From the NCBI GenBank assembly GCA_934591815.1, contig CAKTPV010000007.1, positions 1 through 64,000 of the forward strand: a stretch of DNA of 64,000 bases. The letters are read 5' to 3'. Origin of the DNA: an uncultured Oscillospiraceae bacterium (GTDB lineage: Bacteria; Bacillota; Clostridia; Oscillospirales; Oscillospiraceae). Below the pieces are notes generated by a model. It saw only the letters and a list, made by a program, of their open reading frames with translations, did no database searches and was not told the DNA's origin. The position numbers were made by a program, and so were the translations under genes. This document shows, one piece after another, positions 38,406 to 47,439 of this stretch (its first letter is position 1; every line of letters starts with the position of its first letter).

Positions 38406-41357
38406 TCAGTTGTACAGGTAGGTGTACTTGTCGCGGATGGTGACGACGAGCGTCTCCAGCTCGGCGGGCAGCTCGTTCTTCCCGGACAGATCGTAGTCCT
38501 TCGGCTCGCCGAAGGTGCGGACGCGCACCTTGTCGCCGCCCAGGAACAGCACACCGGCGTTGTGGGAATCCGTCATATCCCCGGCGGTCTGGAACAGGGT
38601 GAACTTGTCGTGGCACGGCTCGGAGGCGTAGGGGCAGAACTGGGTGCAGTTGCCGCACTCGTTGCACATCTTGTCCACATGGACGATCTGGTGGCTGCCG
38701 TCGGCCATGCGGATGGCCACATTGGCGCGGTTGGGGCAGGAGTCCACGCAGTTCTCACACACGGTGGCGCACTGGAGGCAGCGCTCGCCCTCCCGGCAGA
38801 CGCACCCGCTCATGGCCAGAATTCCCTTCTTGGCCTCGGCGTCGGCCTTGGTGACGTAGGCCTGCTCCGGGATGTCGTAGGTGTGTGCCGCGCCGATGAC
38901 CGCCTCGGCAAAGGCGGCGGCGTCGGCGATACCCTCCACCACGGTGGCGGGGCCGCGCTTGGCGTCACCGGCGGCGTACACACCGGCCACGTTGGTCTGG
39001 AAGGCAGGACGGCCCTTCTTATCCAGCTCGATGCCGTTGGCGGCCATCAGGGCGTCGTCCACCTGCTCGCCCACAGCGGAGATCACCAGATCGCAGGGGA
39101 TATCGAAGAACTCGCCGCTGCCCACGGGACTGCGGCGGCCGGAGGCGTCCGCCTCGCCCAGCACCATCTTCTCACATTGCAGCACACCGTCGGCCTGCTT
39201 GACGGGGGCGGCCAGCTCGGCAAATTCCACGCCGTCCGCCAGTGCCAGCGCCAGCTCATGCTCGTCGGCGGGCATATACTTGCGGGTACGGCGGTACACC
39301 AGCGTCACATGCTCCGCGCCGCTGCGCTTGGCAAGGCGCGCCGCGTCCATGGCGGTGTTGCCGCCGCCGATGACGGCGATATTCCCGGCCACGCCGATGT
39401 TCCCGGCCTTCACGCCCTTCATCCACTGGATGGCGCCTGCCACATCGCCGGCGATATCCAGCTTACCGGGCTTCCATGCGCCCACAGCCAGCAGGATGTG
39501 GGTGTAGCCCATCTTCTTCAGCTCGTCCACGGAGGGGGCAGGCGCGCCGCACTTGACCTCCACGCCGTAGCGCTCCATCAGGGCGATATCCTTCTCGATG
39601 ACCTCGTTGGCGATACGGAAGCCGGGGATCACGTGGCGGGGTACGCCGCCCAGACAGCTCTCCCGCTCGAAGATGGTGGTCTCGATACCGGCTCTGCCGC
39701 AAAAGTAGGCGGCAGCGATGCCGGTGGGGCCGCCGCCGATGATGGCGGCCCGCTTGCCCTCCACCTTGGCGGGGGTCTTGATGGAGGCCATCAGGGCGTT
39801 GTAGCCCTTCTGCGCCGCCAGCAGCTTGGTATCCCGGATGCGGACGGACTCGTCATAGAAATTGCGGCTGCACTTGGTCTGGCAGCGGTGGGCGCAGATA
39901 GTGCCGGTGATGAACGGCAGGGGGTTCTTCTCGGTGATGAGCTTCAGCGCCGGGCCGTACAGGCCCTTATTGCACAGCTCCATATACTCGGGAATGTCCT
40001 GCGCGATGGGGCAGCCGCCCTTGCAGGGCGCGGTGAAGCAGTCGATCCAGGGTACCTGCTTCTCGCTCTTACGGCTGGGCAGGGGCTTGATGGGCTTGAC
40101 ATGGTGGACGTCGGTGTGGCTGGCGCTGCTCATGTCGCAGATAGCCTGCGTATCCGTGCCGGCAAAGGGCTTATACGCCATGGGCTCCACCTTCTCCACC
40201 ATCTGGTGCAGACGGTTGTAGCCGCCGGGCTTGAGGATGGTGGTGGCCACGGTGATGGGCCAGATGCCCGCTGCAAACAGCTTGTCGCAGTTGAAATACT
40301 CCGCGCCGCCGGCGAAGGAGATCCGCATCCTGCCCTTGAACTGGCGGGAAATGCGGTGGCACATCTCGATGGTCAGGGGGAACAGGCTGCGGCCGGACAT
40401 ATACATCTCGTCGTTGGGCAGCTCGCCCCGGGTGGTGTCCACGGGGAAGGTGTTGGAGAGCTTCAGACCGAACTCCAGCCCCTTGCTGTCCGCCAGCGCC
40501 TGCAGCCGCTCGAACATAGGCACGGCGTCGACCCACTGGAGGTCCTCATTGAAGTGGTGCTCATCGAAGACGATGTAGTCATAGCCCATGGAGTCGAGGG
40601 TGCGGCGGGCGGTCTCGTACCCCAGAATGGTTGGGTTGCACTTGACGAAGGTGTGCAGGTGCTTCTCGGTGATGAGGTAGGAAGCGATGCGCTCGATCTC
40701 ATCCGGGGGACAGCCGTGGAGGGTGGAGACGGTGACGCTGCGGCTGACGCGGGGGGAGATGCCGTCGATATAGCCGCTCTCCGCGGGGAACAGCTCCTTC
40801 AAAACCGCCTTGCACTCGCCGAAGATGGCGGTCTTGCCGGCGTCCATCATGCCGTCGATATAGGTGTTGACCTTCTCGCCCTTGATGCCCTCCAGATCGT
40901 AGCCCACGGACATATTGAACACGAAGCCGTCGGGATCGCCGAAGCCATAGACCTTGCTCAGCACCTTCAGGGCGCACCACGCCTTGATGTACTCGTCCAT
41001 GGCCTGGGGCACGGTCAGCTCGGTGGACCACTCCTGGTTATAGCCCTCGTCGTTGGCGAGGATGCAGGGGCGGGGGACGCAGGCGGCCAGATCGGCGCCG
41101 TCCATCTTCTGGACGGTCTTGACCTCGAAGAACCGGGCGCCGGCCATATAGGCGGCGATGATGTTCTGCGCCAGCTGGCTGTTGGGGCCGGCGGCGGGGC
41201 CGAAGGGCGTCTCGATGCGCTCGCCGAAGATAGGCAGGCTCTTGCCCGTGGCGTGGTATGCCTTGCGCACGCCGAAGATCTCGCCGGATGCGGCGTATTC
41301 CTCCACCACCCAGTTCATCAGAGACTTGAACGGGATGGGATACATTTTCTCAGACAT
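38406..41357 (-). CDS. ygfK: YgfK-type putative selenate reductase / purine-degradation oxidoreductase
   Basis: A 983-residue iron-sulphur flavoprotein. Residues 1 to about 400 form a dihydroorotate-dehydrogenase-like barrel, the centre is a glutamate-synthase-beta-like part with FAD site GGGPTGIAAAYFCGRAG and NAD(P)H site GGGNTAMDAA. The end carries a ferredoxin-like cysteine group (CVCREGERCLQC, CENCVDSCP, CNECGNCTQFCPY). YgfK is part of the E. coli ygf/xdhD region and of gut-bacterial gene sets needed for anaerobic uric acid and purine use. It lies 33 bases after ssnA on the same strand. No xdh molybdenum genes are in this window. Confidence 0.92.
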   Translation of the reverse strand: MSEKMYPIPFKSLMNWVVEEYAASGEIFGVRKAYHATGKSLPIFGERIETPFGPAAGPNSQLAQNIIAAYMAGARFFEVKTVQKMDGADLAACVPRPCILANDEGYNQEWSTELTVPQAMDEYIKAWCALKVLSKVYGFGDPDGFVFNMSVGYDLEGIKGEKVNTYIDGMMDAGKTAIFGECKAVLKELFPAESGYIDGISPRVSRSVTVSTLHGCPPDEIERIASYLITEKHLHTFVKCNPTILGYETARRTLDSMGYDYIVFDEHHFNEDLQWVDAVPMFERLQALADSKGLEFGLKLSNTFPVDTTRGELPNDEMYMSGRSLFPLTIEMCHRISRQFKGRMRISFAGGAEYFNCDKLFAAGIWPITVATTILKPGGYNRLHQMVEKVEPMAYKPFAGTDTQAICDMSSASHTDVHHVKPIKPLPSRKSEKQVPWIDCFTAPCKGGCPIAQDIPEYMELCNKGLYGPALKLITEKNPLPFITGTICAHRCQTKCSRNFYDESVRIRDTKLLAAQKGYNALMASIKTPAKVEGKRAAIIGGGPTGIAAAYFCGRAGIETTIFERESCLGGVPRHVIPGFRIANEVIEKDIALMERYGVEVKCGAPAPSVDELKKMGYTHILLAVGAWKPGKLDIAGDVAGAIQWMKGVKAGNIGVAGNIAVIGGGNTAMDAARLAKRSGAEHVTLVYRRTRKYMPADEHELALALADGVEFAELAAPVKQADGVLQCEKMVLGEADASGRRSPVGSGEFFDIPCDLVISAVGEQVDDALMAANGIELDKKGRPAFQTNVAGVYAAGDAKRGPATVVEGIADAAAFAEAVIGAAHTYDIPEQAYVTKADAEAKKGILAMSGCVCREGERCLQCATVCENCVDSCPNRANVAIRMADGSHQIVHVDKMCNECGNCTQFCPYASEPCHDKFTLFQTAGDMTDSHNAGVLFLGGDKVRVRTFGEPKDYDLSGKNELPAELETLVVTIRDKYTYLYN

Positions 41358-41390
41358 AGGTCATCCTCCTTTGTGGTGATCGTTGGTGTC

Positions 41391-42734
41391 TCAATAGGTA
41401 CGGTGGTTCAGGTCGCCCCACAGCTTCTTGGCGGCCTCGAGGATGTGGGCGTTCTCCGCCTCCTCGTCGATACCCACCAGCACGCGATCCTGCATCAGCA
41501 CCTTACCGGCGGCGATGGTGGTCTGGCACTGGCGGCCGGTCATGCCGAAGATCATGTGGCCGTCGATGTTCTCGTCGGAGAACGGAGTGAACGGCTTGTA
41601 GTCCATGACGATGATATCCGCCGCCGCACCGGCCTTCAGCACGCCCAGCTCATCGGGGAAGTACCGCGCGCCGATCTTGGCGTTGTTGTGGAACAGCATA
41701 TCCGTGACCTCGCACCAGCCCACATTGGGCAGGCAGTTCTGGCTCCGCTGGGAGCACAGCGCCACCTTCAGGCTTTCCAGCATATCGTTGGTGTAGGCGT
41801 CAGTACCCATGCCCAGCAGGATGCCCCGCTTGTGGAGCTGCAGCACCGGGCAGATGCCGATGGCGTTGCCCATGTTGGACTCAGGGTTGTTCACCACCAT
41901 GGTGCCGGTCTCCTTGATGAGATCCATCTCGGCGGTGTTCACGTGGATGCAGTGGCCGAGGATGGTCTTTTCGCCCAGAATGCCGTGGTCCTGCAAGCGC
42001 TGCACCGGGCGGCGGCCGTAGTTCTGGAGGGAATCGTACACATCGTTCATGCCCTCGGAGACATGGATGTGGTAGCCGGTACGGCCGTTGTTGGCTTCCA
42101 CCATGCGGTCGAAGGTCTTGTCGGAGATGGTGAACAGGGCGTGGCCGCCGAACATGGCCGCCAGCATGGGGTCGTGGTTCTTCTCGCACTCGGTGATGAA
42201 GTCCGCGTTTTCCTGAATGGCTTGCAGGCACTTCTCCTCGCCGTCACGGTCGGAGACCTCGTAGCACAGGCAGGAGCGAAGCCCCAGCCGCTTGCTCTCC
42301 TCGGCAATGGTGTGCAGGGTGCCGGGAATCTCGCCGTAGCTGGCGTGGTGGTCAAAGATGGTGGTGACGCCCTGCTTGATGGAGTCCATATACAGCGCCG
42401 TGGCGGAGGCGCGGGTGCCGTCCATCATCAGGTGGCGGTCGATGGCCCACCATGTGCCGTCCAGCACCTCGTAGAAGTTGGTGGGGTTGTTGCCCACGAT
42501 GCTCAGGCCACGGGCCAGCGCGGAGTAGATGTGGGTGTGGGCGTTGATGAGTGCGGGCATGATGACGCCGCCCTTGGCGTCGATGATGTGGGCGTCGGCG
42601 TATTTGGCGCGCAGAGCGGTCTCCTCGCCTACCTCTACGATCTTCGTACCCTCATAGGCCACCGCGCCGTGCTCATAGTAGCCCTTCCCGCCTGCGTCAC
42701 GGGTGATGAGGCGGCCATTTGTCACTAAATTCAT
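41391..42734 (-). CDS. ssnA: SsnA-type aminohydrolase
   Basis: Amidohydrolase of 447 residues related to chlorohydrolases and guanine deaminase. Metal-site residues are seen in INAHTHIYSAL, HIHVSEG, LGHCIHV and GMGTDAYTND. In E. coli and in anaerobic purine degraders ssnA neighbours ygfK; its exact substrate is not firmly known, but a purine-derived or ureide compound is likely. The start is ATG at 42734 after ACGGGAGG. It heads the operon ssnA-ygfK, with a conspicuous palindrome overlapping its probable promoter. Confidence 0.92.
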   Translation of the reverse strand: MNLVTNGRLITRDAGGKGYYEHGAVAYEGTKIVEVGEETALRAKYADAHIIDAKGGVIMPALINAHTHIYSALARGLSIVGNNPTNFYEVLDGTWWAIDRHLMMDGTRASATALYMDSIKQGVTTIFDHHASYGEIPGTLHTIAEESKRLGLRSCLCYEVSDRDGEEKCLQAIQENADFITECEKNHDPMLAAMFGGHALFTISDKTFDRMVEANNGRTGYHIHVSEGMNDVYDSLQNYGRRPVQRLQDHGILGEKTILGHCIHVNTAEMDLIKETGTMVVNNPESNMGNAIGICPVLQLHKRGILLGMGTDAYTNDMLESLKVALCSQRSQNCLPNVGWCEVTDMLFHNNAKIGARYFPDELGVLKAGAAADIIVMDYKPFTPFSDENIDGHMIFGMTGRQCQTTIAAGKVLMQDRVLVGIDEEAENAHILEAAKKLWGDLNHRTY

Positions 42735-42768
42735 GGTATTACCTCCCGTAAAAAAGTTTTTTCCATCG

Positions 42769-42797
42769 ACTATCACCGGTAAAACAAAGTGTATCAA
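42769..42797 (-). promoter_or_regulatory. Probable promoter of the ssnA-ygfK operon
   Basis: Minus strand TTGATA, 17 bases, GATAGT; the -35 box lies inside one arm of the palindrome at 42788-42820. Confidence 0.5.
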
Positions 42798-42820
42798 ACC
42801 GAAAACCGGTTTGATACACT
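42788..42820. promoter_or_regulatory. 14-bp inverted repeat upstream of ssnA (probable operator)
   Basis: Perfect arms AGTGTATCAAACCG and CGGTTTGATACACT with a 5-base spacer. It overlaps the probable -35 box, as expected for a repressor site. A transcript terminator is the alternative, because a TTTGTTTT stretch follows on the minus strand. The rest of the gap to aroB has only a promoter. Confidence 0.65.
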
Positions 42821-43010
42821 CAAGCAGCAGCCGAGTGATAGTTGCAGCCCGTGCGCGAAGCACTTCCTTACAGCTACCATTCTTGGATTGTCGTCTATAT
42901 TTTACAGGACAGCACCGGAAAAATCAATCTTTTTTTGCCGTCTCTCACAATTTTTTCGTTTCTGCACCTACGTGTGTGCCGCCGCACCATAGCCGCAGCG
43001 GCGGAATTTC

Positions 43011-43039
43011 TTGCAAAACCCCTTCCTCCGCGCTACAAT
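43011..43039 (+). promoter_or_regulatory. Sigma-A promoter of the shikimate operon
   Basis: TTGCAA, 17 bases, TACAAT, 31 bases before the aroB start. Confidence 0.8.
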
Positions 43040-43070
43040 GGATGTACTACGAGCATCGGAGGGATCTTCT

Positions 43071-44117
43071 ATGGAACAGCTCACCGTCCAACTGCAAAAC
43101 GCCGCCTATCCCGTGTATATCGGCGATGGTCTTCTATCGCAGGCCGGCGCTCTGCTGCGAAGTGCGTCCACCGTCTCCCGCTGGGCGGTGGTGGCCGATG
43201 AGAACGCCGCCAAACTGTACGGTGATACGGTGCTGGACAGTCTCCGCGCCGCCGGACTGGACGCGGCGCTGTACCCCGTCCCCGCCGGTGAGAACGCCAA
43301 GACCCTGCCCGTCTACGAGGCGCTGTGCCGCCGCATCCTGCGCGGCGGCTTTGACCGCGCCTGCGGTGTAGTGTCGCTGGGCGGCGGCGCCTGCAGCGAT
43401 CTGGCGGGCTTTGCCGCCGCCACGCTGCTGCGGGGCGTAGCGCTGGCCCATATCCCCACCACCCTGCTGGCGCAGGCAGACAGTGCCATCGGCGGCAAGA
43501 CCGGGCTGGATCTGCCAGAGGGCAAAAACCAGCTGGGCGCATTCTGGCAGCCCTCCCTTGTGCTGTCCGACCCGGCGTGTCTGGCCACACTGCCTCCCCG
43601 TCAGCTGTCCTCCGGCATGGCGGAGGTCATCAAGTGCGCCTGCATCGCGGACGCCGCCCTGCTGGACTATCTGGAGGAGACGCCGCGTCCCGATCCGGAA
43701 AGGCTCATTGCCGCCTGCTGCCGGGTAAAGGCCCGCTGCATCGCCGCCGACGAGCGGGACGACGGCCCCCGCCGCCTGCTGAACTTCGGCCACACCTTCG
43801 GCCACGTTTACGAGGCCGCCGGGGGCTACGCCGCCTACACCCACGGCGAGGCGGTGTCTGCCGGTATGGCCCAAATGCTCCGTTGGCAGACCGCCCACGG
43901 CTTCGGCGGCGATTTCCTGCTGGCTCGGCTGGAGCGGCTGCTGGCACGGTTCGGCCTGCCCACCGCCGTCGACTGTGACGGCGACACCCTGCGCCGTTAC
44001 CTGACCCACGACAAAAAGGCCGCCGGCAGCCGCATCACCATCGTGGTGGTGGAGCGCCCCGGTGAGGGACGATTGGAGGAGTTGCCGCTGGAGAGCCTGT
44101 GGGAGGATATGCCATGA
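43071..44117 (+). CDS. aroB: 3-dehydroquinate synthase
   Basis: Second step of the shikimate pathway: converts DAHP to 3-dehydroquinate with NAD+ and a divalent metal. The 348 residues carry the phosphate-binding PAGENAKTL, the NAD-binding GGGACSDLAGFAAATLLRG, the substrate stretch DSAIGGKTGLDLPEGKN, and metal ligands in MAEVIK and LLNFGHTFGH. The usual GGGV(V/T)GDLAGF is GGGACSDLAGF here, a mild variation. ATG at 43071 follows CGGAGGG. First gene of a tightly packed operon; the stop overlaps the aroA start (ATGA). Confidence 0.95.
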   Translation: MEQLTVQLQNAAYPVYIGDGLLSQAGALLRSASTVSRWAVVADENAAKLYGDTVLDSLRAAGLDAALYPVPAGENAKTLPVYEALCRRILRGGFDRACGVVSLGGGACSDLAGFAAATLLRGVALAHIPTTLLAQADSAIGGKTGLDLPEGKNQLGAFWQPSLVLSDPACLATLPPRQLSSGMAEVIKCACIADAALLDYLEETPRPDPERLIAACCRVKARCIAADERDDGPRRLLNFGHTFGHVYEAAGGYAAYTHGEAVSAGMAQMLRWQTAHGFGGDFLLARLERLLARFGLPTAVDCDGDTLRRYLTHDKKAAGSRITIVVVERPGEGRLEELPLESLWEDMP

Positions 44118-45304
44118 TCCTGCGCCTGTACCCCTCCCAACTCAGCGGCACTGTATCCGTGCCGCCGTCCAAGAGCCTGCTCCACCGGGAGCTGATCTGC
44201 CGCCGTCTGGCGGGACAAACCACGGCGCTGCCGCCCCGCCCCGCTGATGACATCCGGTACACGGCGGCGGCGCTGGTACAGCTGGACGCCCCGGTCCCCA
44301 CGGTGTACTGCGGTGACAGCGGCAGCACCCTCCGCTTCCTGCTGCCCCTTTTTATGGCGCTGGGCAAGATGGACGCGGTGTTCACCGGATCTCCCCGGCT
44401 TTTGCAGCGCCCCATCCCCGCCGATCTGGGGCTATGTCCCACGGCGGCCGGTCTGACGCTGACCCGCCCTCTCCGCAGCGGCGCATGGACGCTGTCCGCC
44501 GCCGCCACCTCCCAGGTGGTCAGCGGCCTTCTGATGGCGCTGCCGCTGCTGCCGGGATCGTCTGATATTATGTTAACCGAAAAGCCAGTGTCCCGGCCCT
44601 ACCTGGATATGACCTGCCGCGTCCTCCGGCACCACGGCGTCGCCGTGCGGGAGACGCCCAATGGCTATCACATCGACGGCGGGCAGACCTACCGCCCCGC
44701 TCCGCTGCTGACGGCGCCGGACTGGTCAGCGGCGGCCTACTGGCTGGTGCTGGCCCGCGTGCAGCAGCAGCGCGCCTCCGGCGGGACGCAGGGCGATCTG
44801 CGCGTGGCGCTGCACGATACGCAGGCAGAGGGTATGCCCCTCTCACGCGGGACATCCTCCGGCTGGCAGGGCGATTCCATCATTGAGGAATACCTGCATG
44901 ATGTACCGCAGACCGTGGATCTGACCGATACCCCCGACCTGCTGATGCCCTTGGCGCTGTACGCGGCCCTACAGCCGGGGCGCACCACCCGCTTCACCGG
45001 CTGCGGCTTCCTCCGTGGTAAGGAGAGCGACCGCCCCCACGCCGTGGCGCAGGTACTGCACACGCTGGGCGCACAGGTGCAGGAGGAGGCAGACAGCCTT
45101 ACGGTCACAGGCGTTCCCGGTCTGCACGGCGGCTGCGTGGACAGCTTCGGCGACCACCGTATCGCCATGCTGGCGGGCTGCGCCGCCATGCTGGCGGATG
45201 GCCCCGTCACCCTCACCGGCGGGGAGCAGGTGGCGAAATCCTACCCTGATTTTTGGAAAGATATGGAAGCTCTTGGCGGCAGAACGGAGGTGCTGGAGCC
45301 ATGA
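44114..45304 (+). CDS. aroA: 3-phosphoshikimate 1-carboxyvinyltransferase (EPSP synthase)
   Basis: Joins shikimate 3-phosphate and phosphoenolpyruvate. Active-site motifs are intact: PPSKSLLHREL, GDSGSTLRFLLPL, SPRLLQRPI, DTPDLLMPLALYA, FLRGKESDRP and SFGDHRIAML. At 396 residues it is about 30 shorter than the average EPSP synthase, with losses in loop regions rather than motifs. The start ATG at 44114 overlaps the aroB stop, and the stop overlaps the aroC start. An XerD-like half-site variant with a TTA leucine codon lies inside it. Confidence 0.94.
   Translation: MILRLYPSQLSGTVSVPPSKSLLHRELICRRLAGQTTALPPRPADDIRYTAAALVQLDAPVPTVYCGDSGSTLRFLLPLFMALGKMDAVFTGSPRLLQRPIPADLGLCPTAAGLTLTRPLRSGAWTLSAAATSQVVSGLLMALPLLPGSSDIMLTEKPVSRPYLDMTCRVLRHHGVAVRETPNGYHIDGGQTYRPAPLLTAPDWSAAAYWLVLARVQQQRASGGTQGDLRVALHDTQAEGMPLSRGTSSGWQGDSIIEEYLHDVPQTVDLTDTPDLLMPLALYAALQPGRTTRFTGCGFLRGKESDRPHAVAQVLHTLGAQVQEEADSLTVTGVPGLHGGCVDSFGDHRIAMLAGCAAMLADGPVTLTGGEQVAKSYPDFWKDMEALGGRTEVLEP
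44578..44587 (+). repeat. XerD-arm-like half-site 10 (TTATGTTAAC)
   Basis: Inside aroA. The T at the seventh position matches the Escherichia coli dif arm TTATGTTAAAT better than the Bacillus arm. Confidence 0.45.
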
Positions 45305-46515
45305 TGGAATACACGTTGTTCGGAGAATCCCACGGCCCCGCCGTAGGCGTTCTCCTGCAAAATGTACCGGCGGGACTGCCGGTGGACAACCAGCTGATAC
45401 AGGCAGATCTCCTGCGGCGCAGAGCCTCCGGCGGCTTGGCCACCGGGCGGCATGAAGCGGACGAGGTGGAGTTTCTCTCCGGCGTGTTTCAGGGGAAAAC
45501 CACCGGCGACGCGCTGGTGGCGGTGCTGCGCAACCGCGACGTCCGCTCCGCCGACTACGCCGCCCTGAAGGATACCCCCCGCCCCGGCCACGCCGACTAC
45601 GCCGCCTTTGTCCGCGCCGGCGGACACAACGACTACCGGGGCGGTGGACGGTTCTCCGGACGGCTGACCGCGCCGCTGACCGTGGCGGGCAGTCTGGCTA
45701 AAACATACCTGCAAACGCAGGGTATCACGGTAAGCGCCCGGATCGTGGACGAGGAAGCCCTGCGGCAGCGTGCCGCCGAAGCCCGTGAAGCCGGAGACAG
45801 CGTGGGCGGGCGCATCCGCTGCACCGTCACCGGCGTTCCCGCCGGACTGGGCGGTCCCGACTGGCGGGACACGGTGGAATCGGAGATCAGCCGCCATGTG
45901 TTCGCCGTCCCCGCCGTGAAGGCCATCGGCTTCGGCGACGGGGAGGGCTTCGCGGCGCTGCGGGGCAGCGAGGCCAACGATGCGTTCTATACGGACGGCG
46001 CGTCTGTCTATACGAAAACCAACCGCACCGGCGGCATCAACGGCGGCGTCACCAACGGCATGGATATCATATTCACCGTCACGTTCCGGCCTACGCCGTC
46101 CATCGCAAGCCCACAGGAGACGGTGGATCTGCACCGGATGGAGAATACCACCGTCACCGTGGGTGGGCGGCACGACAGCTGCGTGGTGCTGCGGGCAGCC
46201 CCGGCGGTGGAGGCGGCGGCGGCGCTGGCCATCTGCCGTCTGCTGCCCGCCGACAGCGATACGCTGGCGGGACTGCGCCGCCAGCTGGACGATGTAGACG
46301 AGCAGATGACCGCTCTGCTGGCGCGGCGGCTAACGCTGGCCGGAGAGATCGGGCGCGTCAAGGCGGCGCAGGGTCTGCCGGTGCTGGACAAGGCGCGGGA
46401 GGCGGCGGTGCTGGCCTCCCGGGGCGACCTGCTGCCCCAGCGGCGGACGCAGGTGGAGCGGCTGTTCCGGCTGCTGATGGCGGAGAGCCGGGAGGAACAG
46501 GAGCGCCATGGGTGA
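45301..46515 (+). CDS. aroC: Bifunctional chorismate synthase / chorismate mutase
   Basis: Residues 1 to about 330 are chorismate synthase (FGESHGPAVGVL, ADEVEFLSGVFQGKTTGDAL in sections, HNDYRGGGRFSGRLTAPL, RTGGINGGVTNGMDI), an FMN-dependent enzyme. Residues about 335-404 form an AroQ-type chorismate mutase (LRRQLDDVDEQMTALLARRLTLAGEIGRVKA in sections, with VLDKAREAAVL). The product of the first domain is the substrate of the second, which would direct flux to prephenate and hence Phe and Tyr. The synthase part appears slightly shortened at its end. ATG ATG at 45301 overlaps the aroA stop. Confidence 0.92.
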   Translation: MMEYTLFGESHGPAVGVLLQNVPAGLPVDNQLIQADLLRRRASGGLATGRHEADEVEFLSGVFQGKTTGDALVAVLRNRDVRSADYAALKDTPRPGHADYAAFVRAGGHNDYRGGGRFSGRLTAPLTVAGSLAKTYLQTQGITVSARIVDEEALRQRAAEAREAGDSVGGRIRCTVTGVPAGLGGPDWRDTVESEISRHVFAVPAVKAIGFGDGEGFAALRGSEANDAFYTDGASVYTKTNRTGGINGGVTNGMDIIFTVTFRPTPSIASPQETVDLHRMENTTVTVGGRHDSCVVLRAAPAVEAAAALAICRLLPADSDTLAGLRRQLDDVDEQMTALLARRLTLAGEIGRVKAAQGLPVLDKAREAAVLASRGDLLPQRRTQVERLFRLLMAESREEQERHG

Positions 46516-47008
46516 TTTGATCCTTATCGGGCTGCCCGCCAGCGGTAAGACCACGGTGGGCAGATGCCTGGCACAGCGGCTGGATATGCCGTTTTTCGAC
46601 TGTGACGAGGCCATCGAGGCCGCCGCAGGCTGCTCTGTGTCCGATATTTTCGCCTGCCGCGGCGAGGCGTATTTCCGTGAGCTGGAGCACCGGACGCTGG
46701 AGACGCTCTGCCGCCGGGAGGGCTGCGTCATCGCCACTGGCGGCGGCGCGGTGCTGCGGGAGGACAACCGCCTGCTGCTGCGGCGCAGCGGCACGGTGTT
46801 CTGGCTGGACAGGCCGCTTACCGATATTATGTCTACCAACTTTCAGGCGGGGCGTCCCCTGCTGGCGGCGGGGCGGGAGGCGCTGGCGCGTCTGGCGGCG
46901 GAGCGGCGGGCACTGTACGCCGCCTGCGCCCACCATCGCATCACAGAACCCCTGTTGGAACAGGCAGTTGCGCAAATCGAGGAGATCTGGAAAGGAGCGC
47001 GTCCATGA
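46508..47008 (+). CDS. aroK: Shikimate kinase
   Basis: Phosphorylates shikimate with ATP. The 166 residues show the P-loop GLPASGKTT, the substrate aspartates in FDCDEAIE, RGEAYFRELE with the shikimate-binding arginine, and the ATGGGAVL loop. The lid region DIMSTNFQAGRPLLAA is slightly unusual, with Asp-Ile-Met-Ser in place of the common Leu-Arg pattern. The start ATG at 46508 overlaps the aroC 3' end by eight bases; the stop overlaps the aroQ start. Confidence 0.93.
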   Translation: MGDLILIGLPASGKTTVGRCLAQRLDMPFFDCDEAIEAAAGCSVSDIFACRGEAYFRELEHRTLETLCRREGCVIATGGGAVLREDNRLLLRRSGTVFWLDRPLTDIMSTNFQAGRPLLAAGREALARLAAERRALYAACAHHRITEPLLEQAVAQIEEIWKGARP

Positions 47009-47439
47009 AGCTGCTGATATTGAACGGCCCCAATCTCAACCTGTTGGGCAGCCGTGAGCCGGACATCTACGGCCCGGAGAGCTACGATGCGTTATGTCAA
47101 CAAATACAGTGCCACGCCGCCGCCATCGGCTGCACGGCGGAGCTGCTGCAAAGCAACCACGAGGGGGCGCTGATCGACGCCATTCAGGAGGCGCAGGGTG
47201 TATACGGCGGCATCGTCATCAACCCCGGCGCCTACGCCCATTACAGCTACGCCATCTATGACGCGCTGCGGGCGGTGGACGTCCCGGCGGTGGAGGTGCA
47301 TATCTCCGATATCACGGCGCGGGAGCCGTTCCGGGCGGTGTCCGTCACCGCCCCCGCCTGCGTCAAGACCATCTGCGGCCACGGGCTGCGGGGGTATCTG
47401 GAGGCCATGGACTATCTGAAGGAGACGGTGCGCCCATGA
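47005..47439 (+). CDS. aroQ: Type II 3-dehydroquinate dehydratase
   Basis: Dodecameric trans-dehydratase that makes 3-dehydroshikimate. All 144 residues fit: NGPNLNLLGSREPDIYG, the catalytic region SNHEGALIDAIQEA, INPGAYAHYSYAIYDAL and VEVHISDITAREPFR. Overlaps aroK and aroE by four bases each. It carries an XerD-like half-site that encodes Ala-Leu-Cys-Gln-Gln with rare TTA and TGT codons. The type II enzyme is used here rather than AroD. Confidence 0.95.
   Translation: MKLLILNGPNLNLLGSREPDIYGPESYDALCQQIQCHAAAIGCTAELLQSNHEGALIDAIQEAQGVYGGIVINPGAYAHYSYAIYDALRAVDVPAVEVHISDITAREPFRAVSVTAPACVKTICGHGLRGYLEAMDYLKETVRP
47092..47101 (+). repeat. XerD-arm-like half-site 11 (TTATGTCAAC)
   Basis: Inside aroQ. 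It is the last copy on the plus strand; all later copies are reversed. Confidence 0.6.

Noticed and set aside
38562..42728. A 1388-residue plus-strand open frame
   Set aside because: Antisense shadow of ygfK and ssnA; composition is low-complexity His, Gly, Val and Leu caused by GC-rich codons.
46831..46842. Further half-site in aroK (TTATGTCTACC)
   Set aside because: Two mismatches in the conserved AAC part, so not counted.
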